DNA of 64,000 nt from Macropodus opercularis (taxonomy: Eukaryota; Chordata; Actinopteri; Anabantiformes; Osphronemidae): assembly GCA_030770545.1 (NCBI GenBank), contig CM061102.1, positions 9,909,501 through 9,973,500 of the forward strand, given 5' to 3'. Shown one piece after another: positions 1-10,930 of the stretch (position 1 is the first letter of the stretch; every line of letters starts with the position of its first letter). The translations under genes and the position numbers were made by a program. The notes under the pieces were generated by a model. It was given only the letters and a program-made list of their open reading frames with translations. It ran no database searches and was not told where the DNA came from.

Positions 1-1366
1 AAAAGCACATGGCCACCACCTGGTGGTGTGTCTGCAGGTCTTTAAGTGAGGACCAGCAGATTGTTGCAATTCAAAAATGTACATAAAGCAGATGTATATA
101 CGTATATGTCTGTGTGTGTGTTTGTTATTAATTAATTATAATAGTTATTATAATATATTGTTGCATTACAGGGCAGGATGCAATCCAGCCACAGCATTAC
201 TCATCTGAACGTTATTCCTGTGAAACTCCATGATATGAATGTAATCGTTATCATTCCTGTAATGAAATGTTCTTCTGTGCAGCGAGGTTAAAGCCTGATC
301 AGCAGCAGCACTAGCAGTGCCTTGCTCAAAGGCTTTTCAGTGTGGTTGATAACTCATCTTTAATGTGAAGCAGGTTCAGTGGAGTGTGGACTGAAGCTAA
401 TTTTTCCATGAAGTTCTCTCGAATGCGTCACGATGGATCAAATGCAGTGTCTAGTTTCTGCCTTGGTGAGGATGCTCATACCTTTGCCCTTCAAAGAGCT
501 CTGACTGGAGAACAGGACTGCAACTCATTCACTTCCCGTACCATCATGCATGACATTTGATTTAGTTACTACGAAAATCATCCCAATTCTTGATTGGTAT
601 TTTACTGAGCATAGAAAACAACACAGTGGTGAATGCAATATATTTGATGCTGTTAAATTATGAACACTGCTCTTTTTTCTGAAAGGAAATAAGCGCAGGG
701 ATCCAGCAGTCAGGGAACTGAGCATAATGTCTTGCAAAACAATCCCTCCAGGGCTTTGGTCCAGAAAAGACACCTTTACACAACGTTTCCTTGACCACAT
801 GATTCAGTGTAGACAGAACAAAAGTAGCATGATAAGAAACCTAATAATTCTCGAGCAGCATTCTTCTTCCATGGTAAGTAGAAAATGAATTCTCGTTGTG
901 ATTCGACACATTGATTTAATGGGGGCTTTTTGTGAGACATTAACCTCTAATAGCAGTTAGTGAAATTGGACTGCTGTTAGTCAAGAAAGGGTTCCTGATA
1001 GATCCACCATGCTAAACATCAAAAAGGCTGCGCATAGCGAATCAAGTGCCCGTAGCAATGACTGCCTCCTCTCATTCTGTGAAAGCTATGCAGCAGCTGC
1101 TTTATTCTGCAACTTCAAATCGTTTCTCTTCTTGTGATCAGTGTGTGCCGATTACTCAAAGCGATATAGGTGGGGTCTGGCACGCTAGGGTATTCATGGG
1201 TTATGAAAGGTCATATGTTCATATATACTGCAGTGTTGCTTGCTATCTCTGATGTGTTGGCCAGGACCCTGCTGTATCGCTTTGCACAGTGTAAAGTAGT
1301 TTAAAAAAAGTTGAATAACATAAAATAACATAATAAAATGTTATTTATGTTATTTCCCACGTGAAG
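1..1366 (+). other. gria3: gria3 intron upstream of the flip exon (partial)
   Basis: The stretch precedes the acceptor of the flip exon and shows no coding similarity in either strand that I recognise. The mutually exclusive flop exon, which should encode the same WWYDKGECG motif, is not visible here, so it must lie upstream of the window. A short TG-rich run sits near 110-125. Nothing else stands out. Confidence 0.6.
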
Positions 1367-1481
1367 AACTCCTGTAAACCTTGCAGTATTGAAACTCAGT
1401 GAACAAGGCATCTTAGACAAGCTGAAAAACAAATGGTGGTACGATAAAGGTGAATGTGGAACCAAGGACTCTGGAAGTAAG
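1367..1481 (+). CDS. gria3: gria3 flip exon, AMPA receptor GluA3
   Basis: The exon is 115 nt, the family's exact flip/flop exon size, between an AG acceptor at 1365-1366 and a gtcagt donor. It translates to TPVNLAVLKLSEQG followed by WWYDKGECGTKDSGSK. The residues TPVN, SEQG and KDSGSK are the flip version; flop has NAVN, NEQG and GGGDSK. This segment forms part of the extracellular ligand-binding lobe S2 next to the last membrane helix and sets desensitisation and drug sensitivity of the receptor. The exon enters with one base of a split codon and ends on a codon boundary, which joins in frame to the next exon at 2554. Confidence 0.95.
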
Positions 1482-2553
1482 GTCAGTCGCTGCAGGTCTT
1501 TTCATACTGAAATGCATTGTGACCTAACTATTCATATGCAAACATCTAAGGCATACATCCTAATCGACATGCTAATCATGCCACGATATGTGCTTGTCTG
1601 CTCTGAGAAGAACCATCCAAGTCTAGACTTCCTTCACACATAGTGAAATTTATTTACACTCTAATCATGACTCATCACATTAACAGTTCTTAGATTGCAG
1701 CATGATAACACACGATCTCTATTCATACCATTCAATTTTGAACAGTTGAATTAAAGAATTGTAACCATTATACTGCTATTTTGTCCAGTGTTAGTACTGA
1801 CGCTCACATTCATCTGTATGCAGACTGTGTGTATTAACTCTGACATGACCGGCTAGTTTCCCAAAGGCATCGTTATTCTGACAAAGTTGAAGCTGACCTT
1901 TAAATACCACCCGAGCACAAAACGGTCAAACGGTATTTAAGAGTCATGTCTCATAGAGGGAATGTCAGAGTGAAGATCTCTTTCCCTCCATATTCAATTA
2001 ATTGAAAGAAAGTAAATTACCTCTTCGGATAAAAAGAGAGGATCCCCCTTTAGGATCTCCACAGGCTCACAATACACATGACATAGCTCCTAGAAATTCA
2101 CATCCATATAACTGTTTGGGTTTTTAATAGCAGCAAAATGGTTCAATTCACCTTCCACAGCTTGTCACTTTGATTGTACCAATGCAGTGTTTTGAAGTTG
2201 AGCAGCTACAATGTGCTAGTAAATCGAGGGTTTAATGTGTAGACCTGTACGACCACGACCGCCTTCCTTTAGAGGGGGTCTCGTAAAGAGACCAGACAGG
2301 AGGGTAGTTAGCAGCTCTCTCTACATTCACCTTCACAGCTCTTTAGAGTAGAGACAACTCGAGTAGAGGAATCATTTGGTCCAGTTTATCTCGCTTACAA
2401 ACATGACTAAGCAGCTTTAGCTCAGAGGGTCATTAGTAGCAGTTACCTTGTCAGTTTCTGTCTAGTTGCAGTGTAGTAAGATGAACTTACATGTGTGCAT
2501 ATGTTTTTTAAGCCGCTTTAAAAAGTCTTAATGGTGGTCTCTACCTCCCCCAG
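1482..2553 (+). other. gria3: gria3 intron between flip exon and last coding exon
   Basis: The intron runs from gtcagt to a ctacctcccccag acceptor. I looked for a flop exon and did not find one. A few short inverted repeats occur (for example GTCTC/GAGAC around 2278-2293), none convincing as a structured RNA. Confidence 0.8.
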
Positions 2554-2799
2554 GACAAGACAAGTGCACTAAGCTTGAGCAACGTGGCAGGAGTCTTCTA
2601 TATTCTGGTTGGAGGGCTTGGCCTGGCTATGACCGTGGCTTTGATAGAGTTCTGCTATAAGTCACGACAAGAAACCAAAAAACTGAAGCTGACAAAGAAC
2701 TCCCAAAACTTTAAGCCAGCCCCTCCGGCCAACACCCAGAATTTTGCCACATACCGTGAAGGCTACAACGTGTACGGGACAGAGAGCGTTAAAATCTAA
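2554..2799 (+). CDS. gria3: gria3 last coding exon: M4 helix and cytoplasmic tail
   Basis: The exon encodes DKTSALSLSNVAG, the fourth membrane helix (GVFYILVGGLGLAMTVALIE), then an intracellular tail ending YNVYGTESVKI before TAA at 2797-2799. The ending GTESVKI separates GluA3 from GluA2 (GIESVKI) and from GluA1 and GluA4, which end differently. The last residues SVKI are the type II PDZ ligand bound by PICK1 and GRIP. The acceptor is a pyrimidine-rich tract ending cag at 2553, and the frame continues from the flip exon. Teleosts carry two gria3 copies; I cannot say which one this is. Confidence 0.95.
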   Translation, partial: DKTSALSLSNVAGVFYILVGGLGLAMTVALIEFCYKSRQETKKLKLTKNSQNFKPAPPANTQNFATYREGYNVYGTESVKI

Positions 2800-5095
2800 A
2801 GGGTGAGTTCCTTTTATTTGATTTTGTTGTATCATCAGCATATTTTAAACGGGATGCAGGAATTTAGTGGATCATCTCATTCACTCACATACGCTGGAAC
2901 CTAACGCAGCTGTCAATCAAGTTCACCCTGCACAGGTCATCAGTGCACGACAGACAACCACTCACACATCAGATAATCTGTCCCCTTACATCAGTAGAAA
3001 TATTCATGGATACATTTGCTTACTTTAAATTAACAAGTATTTCAGAATTTATAAACCATTTTTAGGAATAAATATTGGAAACAGCGTAAACCATGATGAC
3101 GGTTGTCATTGAGTACAGCCCATGAACTGAAGGTTCATGCTACAGCTTCACAACTTTGTATTTGACCTGATACATTTTGCAGAGATGAAACGTGTGGATT
3201 CTCCCTGGTGCATCTGGATGGAAGCAGCCGCTCAGTGTGACCCCGACACCCCGAGGCCGGCTTCCTGGAGGCAACAGCCTTTTTTGTCATCAGCTTGCAC
3301 ACAAGCCTACAAAGTCAACAAGTGCTCATTCTGGGTTGTGAGGCCCGTCACGCTAACAGAGGGCAACAGGGCTTTTGCTTCTGGAAACATGGGACTTGCC
3401 TCTTGTAGTGCCTTACGGAGCATTTGAGCATCATGGCAATGCAATTAAAATTCTCAAAAACTCAAAAACAACGACAAAAGAAATGCCTGTGGAACTATAG
3501 GGCGAAACATCGCATCAAACAACAATTAGATAAACGGTTTAAAGTGATAAACAGTTTCAGTTGTTTTCTATTTGAAGAAAAAAAAGCCATGATTCGCAGC
3601 GAAAACAGAAACTGGAGTACGGACATATTTTTGTGGTGAAACCTTAAGTTGGATAAATGTTATATTTAGTGAAGTAAAGTCATTTTTCTTGTTTTAGTAT
3701 AAGAATATTTTCAGTGTCATAATATTTAGGACAAGCATCAATCAATAGGGTTAAGTATAAAAAAAACAGACTTCACTGTACCCCAATTGTTACTTAGGAA
3801 ATAATAATGTGAAAGTAGTGGTCATCTGAAACTGCTTAGGTGGTGTCACTGTCAAAGCCTGTCAGACATCATACGCGACTGACTCTGTATTCACTTAGAT
3901 GCTTGTTTTAAATCAACTACGTGAGACTGCATTTGTTTCAACTGCCACAATTTTGAAATGAGTCCATTTTTATTGAACCGATAATCACTGACTAGGACAG
4001 TGACCTCCTTTTTATGTAACAGCATATTCAGTGGTCTGACACTTTGTACACACTGTTCCCATGTAAATGCAACTTCTGCAGCTGTGAATCAACCGTTCTT
4101 TGGTAAACGACCACGGACCATCGTTTCTTTGGTTGTGCTAGGCTTTCTGTGTCTATGCATTATGCAGAGGGTGAGCTGTACATTGAGGAAAGAGCTGCGA
4201 ATGAAACGTGTTTGTTTGTATGAGCAAACTTTTTATAAACTTAAGGACAAACCTGAAACGGCTACAACCCATGTATGCATACATTTGTTCAGCATCATCC
4301 TTTTCTCCCCTGATGAAGTGCATGTGAATTTGACGATACGTTTGCCAAACTGCAACTTGAAATGGACCCTAGTTTAGTTAGTGTCCGATAATGATATTAG
4401 ATCCAGTTTGGTTTGAAGTTTTTCCAGTTAGTTTGTAACAGTAACTCAACCTGAGAGTTGCATGTACGGACACACTGAACCTCTTTGGGAGGCCATGTAC
4501 AAAGGATTTTATTACATTTCCTTAATAAAAACAGGTTTATATTCACCTTTTAGATGTTCATCTTTTTTACATGTAAAAATAAATTACATACGTAATGTCA
4601 CTGTGAATGTTGGACAAAGGTATTTTGTCAAAAGATCATTTTTACCCATTAAAAACAATCTTCTGCCATTTATGAATTTGTTTGCTCTGTTAATATACTG
4701 GTAACTATGTTTGATCAACCAGAAAGACTTATCTCTTTCCTACAGAAGCTCAGATAAATGGGAAAAGGTTGATGTATGTTCAGGTAATTTAACAGGTCAT
4801 CATGTCTCCGCTTTTTTATTCTTTAAGCAGCTGATATGCAAAGAAAAGTAAACTCTCCCAAAGCAGAAGCAGCCTTTACATGAATATTCAGCGTGTCTGC
4901 ATCTTACACAGGTAGCACACATCTGTTTTCTAAGCAAGGAAGATGAGATATAGACCATAGGAGCCACAAACTATCTGTGAATGCATTTCACAATGTGTCA
5001 CAGGGTAGATACACCCTGCTGTGTGGAAAACGGATGTTCTGCTGGGTAACTATTCTATGAAGTACCAGAAAGAATAAAGAGACACAATATGAAAG
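2800..5095 (+). other. gria3: gria3 3' untranslated region (inferred)
   Basis: This AT-rich stretch follows the stop codon and ends near an AATAAA at 5073-5078. It contains chance open frames (for example 3137-3427 and 4000-4377) with no recognisable protein. A splice-donor-like GTGAGT lies four bases after the stop codon, so part of the UTR may be spliced. Confidence 0.55.
5073..5078 (+). terminator. gria3: Candidate poly(A) signal of gria3
   Basis: AATAAA lies in an AT-rich context about 2.3 kb after the gria3 stop and just before the oppositely oriented thoc2 poly(A) signal. It is the best placed of several candidates; none is confirmed. Confidence 0.45.
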
Positions 5096-5117
5096 TGACA
5101 CACTAGGAAAACTATTG

Positions 5118-5123
5118 TTTATT
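5118..5123 (-). terminator. thoc2: Candidate poly(A) signal of thoc2
   Basis: TTTATT on the given strand reads AATAAA on the thoc2 strand, about 1.6 kb after its stop. Another AATAAA on the same strand near 5388-5394 is an alternative proximal signal. Confidence 0.4.
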
Positions 5124-5338
5124 TAAAAAAACAAAACAAAAAACAAAGCTTACACTCATTGAGTACAGCAGATAAAATCTCCAAAAGTGATTTAGAAACA
5201 TTTGGAGTGTGAATTTTCATTACAATTCTACATTTTGAAATCAGAAATCGGAGCAAAACTGGTATTTTTTTTTATAAATTATGTAAAAACCAGATTAACA
5301 CAAAATCACAAAAGGACTTTAAAAGACAACTCAACCTA

Positions 5339-5362
5339 AAAAAAAAAGAAAGAAAGAAAGAA
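5339..5362. repeat. A-rich (GAAA)n simple repeat
   Basis: A run of A is followed by four GAAA units inside the thoc2 3' UTR. Confidence 0.9.
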
Positions 5363-6753
5363 CATGATGTGAATTTCATGTTACCCTCTTTATTATTGTA
5401 CACAATATACAACTGGTCCTTTGAATCGTTTTCCTCATTTATGATGTCTTACACAGATTAAAAGTTGGAGATAAATAAATAAAAAGTATCTAAATATCTC
5501 AAAAAGGATATGAGGTAAGTGAGTATGGAAAGCATGTTAACTCCAATATAAACGAGCAAAATTGTACAAGAAAAAAAAAAATCAAGCACAAATATTGAAC
5601 CCATTAACGGATGCTACCAAGATCTTTTAATACAGTAACCAATTTTAGAATTAGAGTAATAATGATTAGAGCAGCAGTTTATACTCATACTGAGGAAACA
5701 AACAAAGTAACACTATCAGAAAAGAAAACCCAAACAAACATTGCCGCTTGTTTACTGTATACTGACGTGGGGAAATAATGAGGTGATTGAGTGCAGATGC
5801 TAATACAGCTAACAACACTTGGGATAGAAGTTTACAACACAGGCAGAAATGACTTTTAAGAACATAGTACAGATGGAGTTCAAATGTCTTGCAGATAAAA
5901 GCACAGCTTCTCCAGTTCTGCTGCTGCACACATGGATTAGAGACAAGGAGAAAAAACACATCAGACACACAACAGACAACCGAGCTGCCGTATCGAGTGC
6001 TGCTTGGGAGCGGGACGCATCTTACCTTCACTGATTAGTGCACATTATCTGTGCTTGTCAGCGGACTTATGAGTGGGACTGTTAAGGTAAATTAATCAAA
6101 TACTGAAATCCAGTACTGAATTACCTCTGAACACATTTGTGAAATTATGTGAACATGTGCATCCTCCTCCGCTGTTATCGCAGAACTTAGATTCAATTAC
6201 AGAGAGGACAAAATAATATTAGATTTGATGGTGGCCAGCGTGCGAATAAATGCCCATGACGAGGCAAGTGAGCAAAAAGAATGACTGGGGCAGTGCTTCT
6301 TCTGAAATGGAAACAAAAGGGCACATCCTCAGTTTAGCTGGGCACATTGTTTCAGAAAGACAGGACGACGCAGTTTTTGGAAACTGAAATTAGTCACATC
6401 CAATTGTTAAAGGCTGAGGATTAGTGCAATAATTACAAGAAGGTCCTGTTGGCTGGCTTCCCAATGCAATATGGCAGATATTGCAACCCTCTACACTTAC
6501 TGTGTGCAAGTGTGTTTAGTGGCAGAATAAATGGAGGTAATCTCTCATAGTGGAAACAGAACCGGTGCAGACAGTAGCTAAGCTGAACACACACCAAGAC
6601 ACTACAGTTCACTTCCAAACAAGCTTAATCAGGCAGGGACCAGAAACGTGGTTTTAATTGACGCAGGTGACCGCGGCTCGTTTGTGTCTCAGTCACCGCA
6701 GAACTCATAACCAATAACTATAAAAACAATAACTGGCTTAAGTGACACTATGT

Positions 6754-9700
6754 TTAAGGATATTGCTTTTTTTCTTCCTTTCCTCCGCTGGTCTCCCTCT
6801 TTTCTTTCTTCTCCGATTTCTCTTTTTCGTGTCTGGACTCCTGAAACATGAAAATAAAAATGAAATGAAATCATCTGCTAAAAACTATGTTTAACTATAA
6901 TGTTTTAGCAATAAAGTCTGAGTTTATTAGTTGAGGGATGATTGATGACAAAGACAAAACTATGTGCACAAGTTACAGGTAACACAGTGGGCGGCTAAGC
7001 TGACCTTTTTGCCTCCAGAAGACGTTCGCTCAGGTTTCACAGACTCCGCCTTCTCTTTGCTGGAAGATTTAGATCTTTTGCTCTTCTCTTTTTCGGCTAA
7101 AAGAGGGGAGTCAGAAGGACTTGTGCTTTTGCTGTTTTTGGAGGAATCTAGAAGAGATGGTTCTGTCAGTTCTTGTTTCAGTTGTACTTGTTGGGCTAGT
7201 GGCTACGTCAGATTTGTCAAGGACAAACTTACTGGTTCCGTTCTCGTCCTTTCTGCGTTTGGACTCTTGGCTCGTCTCACGGTCATTGAGAGTGTGGTCC
7301 TAGAACAACATGTCTGTCAGTGGTCTGGTGGCTTCCACTTTATTTTGAATCCAACTGCCATGAGCACTTGCTAACTTCAGCACAAACTAATCACATTTTC
7401 ACCGCGATGACCTTTCCAAAAACCCATTTCACAAAGTTCTGCAAAATACTGACTCGTTTCCTTTCTTTTCGATCCTTTTCTTCCTTCTTCTCTTTGGATC
7501 GACCCTGTGAGTTCTCCAAATCTTTCTTCTCTATCTCCTTCTCTCTGCTCTTGGACCGGTCTACTGAATTGTAGTTGATGTGGTGCTGCAAAGATATTCA
7601 GACGCGAACATAACAAGAAAGAAATGTTAATGCTGTCAGGGCGGCCTTAATAATTAGATTTAGCAACTCCACGTTACACAAGTTAGTAAGTGAAGGCTGA
7701 ATGACCAACATTCTTCGCTGTTACACTACTGCAACATGACCAACCTGGGACTTTAGTAACTAATATAGATCAAGACGACTCTGGTCAGGAGTCCACAGAT
7801 CACATCATCCTCAATCCTCACTGCACTTTGATTTAGTAACTATTACTATTGGTGCAGGAGCAAGAATGTTAGCTGTTGGTGAAACAGGTACTCAGTCACT
7901 TGGAGTAACATCGCAAACACAGCTGTAATACCTTAATGTGCCTTTATCAGAAGTGTGTACATGTACAATATCCCTGCAGCTGTGTGTTATAAATCATTAA
8001 CAGCATTATCTGTTCATTTAAAAATAAAGTATACAAGTACTTTTATCATGTAAAGTATAATCATATTACACACACATGCCATATATAACCTAACAATAAC
8101 GTATGGTCCTAAGCGTGCACATGCTGTTTACCTACCAGTGTTGCACAGAGCGTTTGCATGTTTTAGCCACAGTATATACCAAGAACCAATGAGTTTTTAA
8201 ATGATCAAACCCTCTAATGCGTAAATTATCTTACAACACAGAAAGTGTCCTGTAATGATGTGCAGAGATTAGAAACAAGACTAAAAACAGTAATCACACA
8301 TTTTTTTGCAGATACTGAACTTCCATCAGAACTATCTCTGTTCAGAGTCAGAGAATGTGAATGAGCTAATGAAGCTAATAAGATACCGTCTCAAATTATG
8401 GCCCTGGAAACTGAGGAACCACCAATCAAATGACCTCACCTGTTCACACAGCTTTCATGATCACCACTATCTTCAGTAATTGTGATGCAAATTTCAGTAG
8501 CTAAAGTGTGGGACGAGCTTAACACACATTTCAAAGTGATGACAAAGAAGGCAATGTGTGCATTTATTCTGCTGTGTTCGACTTTGTTTGGGTGGCGGAA
8601 GTGTCAGTGTTATTTTAGAACCTGTTAAACAAAGCCAAAGAAAACTGTGAGACAGGATAAGTAGCAAAGTCAGTTCAAACCTTGGATGTGGACTCCTTGG
8701 GTTCGTTGTTATTGTCCTGTAGGGATGAATGGAGATGACAGATGAGCTGGGAGGGGGTGGGGGTTGGGAGGAGGTTTGTCAGTTAGCAGTAGAGTGTCGG
8801 AAGAAGGGGTTTGTGGGAGCTGGGAGTCAGGGCTGGCCGGACCAACAGCATACTTCTCCCTTGAACACTGACCTTCAAGGACTAAGGCTTTGACAAGGTT
8901 ATTACATAGAGGAGAGTTCATAAGCTCAACATCTGGAATGTCAATACTTAAAATAGAAATACCCTGAGCATACATGAAATAACTAATAGTCTTAATAGTA
9001 CAGACATGTTTCAGGCAGCGTTATATATAAATTCTACAGCGCAGCTGGTATTCAATACATCTAAAGTGCAAGTGCTATAAATTATATATAGATATATATA
9101 GATATATATATAGATATATGTATGTGACTGTGTTTCTATGACAAATCACTCATATCTCAAATCACTTATGTGCTTTACTGCATCCCTACATAGGTTAACT
9201 GTTGCTGTCACTTACAGTTCAGGAATGGATAAGACACATGGAGCCTATTTCTCTGGAGGAAGGGTTAAATAAAGACCTATCACAAGCTTCCAGTAGGTTT
9301 GGGCAACACTCCAGACGGTTCAGGCTTCACCCACTTTTCCCCTCACTCTCTCTTTGTGGGAGCAGGCTTTTTTCCCTCTGATTTTTTGGCTGATTCAAAA
9401 CTGCGACATTCATTTTCTCCGACGATCTCAGTTGCTGGTGACTCAGATTCTCCACTGAATGGTTGCCAGGAGGTAGTACAACTGTAGATGCTGATGGCTG
9501 GTAGCTGTGGGGATGTTGCAGGGGCAGGACTAGCCAGGACTGCCTCAACATGTATGGTGTGACGTGAAGGCTGCATGCAGGCCGTTTCAACAAACGGAGA
9601 CCGAAGAGGGACCGGTGATGCAGCTGCAGCAGAGAGGTGCTGGACACCATCAGACTCTGTGCTGGATCCGGGCACGTTGAAGGGAACGCGAAATACTTAA

Positions 9701-10930
9701 CATCACTTTAACAAATGAATCTTCTCAGCTTGCAAAACGGAAAAAAAATCTCGGGCACCATAACAAGTAGTAAAATACTGCTCTCCGTGGAAAAACCATC
9801 TTTGCCACTGGAAAAGACGAAAGCTCCTCACTCGACAGGCCATTTTACATCAGGTGAATAATATTCTCAAAAATGCAAAAAATCCACAAGGAATATAGAA
9901 ATGCTTCAAAAAAAATCCTTCTTCCCAAGGCACACTGACTGCTTTCATTATTATCAAAATAGATAAATATTTCAATATGAAAATACTCAATATACACAAT
10001 ATTCTCTTGGCTAAGTCCTTGAGGAGTTTCCTCCCAAATTCACAAAAATATTATGCTGATGTCCATGGAATTTTCTCCAGCTCCCATGGATTTGTTTGGG
10101 GCTTCCAGGTGTCATGCCTGCAATTACGACAGCTCCCCTTGGTGATCTTCAGGGCTGCTGGAATGTGCAACGGCAGGGAACGCTCCGGCAGATAGAGAAG
10201 AAACGGGCACAGCCTTCCTCAAGCCATACTAACCTTAACAGACGAGGAGTGGGATGGAGAAGAGTGAGTGTCGAGCTTTCGTCTTTTGTGATCTGTAAAG
10301 ATAAAAATGCACGAAATGTATCTTTATTTAAGCTCCAGCTTTTAGGAAGAACCTTTGTGACGCCACGAGGAACTAAAACATTTTTAGAAATCTTGCCTTA
10401 AGCGTTTGCTATCTTGAAACAGTATTATATTACATTAACAGAGCCTCAGGCTTATTAAATTGGTGCGATTTTAAACAGTTCGATTCAAAATAAGAATGTC
10501 TTTTATTTTTACTTTTATCAATACTGCAGCTAAAATGAGCGTCTTACCCCTCTCAGATTCAGCCGACTCTGATCTGGGAACTGGTGACTTGAGGGACCCA
10601 GCCACAGCACTCCTGTCGCCTTTCTCCTTGGTCTTAGTCTCCTTAATGTCGCGTTCCCTGGTTGGCTCCACGGGCTCCCCGTTGCCGGTTTTGGCCTTGT
10701 CGTCTTTGCTGATCTTTTCCTCTGCCTTTGCTTTCTCCCGGTCTGCCTTGGGGGTCTTCTCCTTACCCTCACGTGTTGCCCGCTCCTCCTTGCCCGCTCT
10801 CTCGTCTCTCTGCTTCTCACGGCGGTTCTCTGCCTTTGTTTCAGGAGTGCTGCCTGGTGTCTTTTCCTTTTTCTCTTTTTTCTCTTTCACATTCTTCTCT
10901 TTGTCATCCCGTTCTTTTACTGCTTTGATG
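6754..10930 (-). CDS. thoc2: thoc2 coding exons 31-37 (charged C-terminal tail)
   Basis: Coding exons: 10548-10930, 10234-10292, 8681-8716, 7454-7585, 7233-7299, 7005-7147, 6754-6840. The tail is almost all K, E, R, D and S. Landmarks shared with mammals are GSLKSPVPRS (exon 31), HKRRKLDTHSSPSHSSSVK (exon 32), PKESTSK (exon 33, 36 nt), EKDRKERKR (exon 34), KRRKDENG (exon 35), KPERTSSGGKK (exon 36) and ESRHEKEKSEKKEK (exon 37). The mammalian terminal HHKSSDKHR is replaced here by QYP and a stop. Confidence 0.88.

Larger units (their letters stand above)
5105..6753 (-). other. thoc2: thoc2 3' untranslated region (inferred)
   Basis: The region extends from the thoc2 stop codon to the distal poly(A) signal. 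It is AT-rich, with an A-rich GAAA repeat at 5339-5362. Open frames at 5666-6034 on both strands match nothing I know and are treated as chance. Confidence 0.5.

Noticed and set aside
11..30. CTCF-like sequence at the window start (CCACCAGGTGGTGG on the minus strand)
   Set aside because: The core ends GGTGGT rather than GGTGGC, and the surrounding bases do not extend the match.
3087..3136. C/D-box-like snoRNA: ATGATGA, then CTGA, with AACC/GGTT ends
   Set aside because: Only about 27 bases lie between the boxes, too short for a C/D snoRNA with C' and D' boxes, and it sits in a 3' UTR rather than a host intron.
4000..4377. 125-codon open frame in the gria3 3' UTR
   Set aside because: No recognisable protein and odd composition; frames of this size arise by chance in AT-rich UTRs.
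9299..9487. Plus-strand 62-codon frame across the candidate thoc2 alternative exon
   Set aside because: No plus-strand gene context; splice-like sites only make sense on the minus strand.
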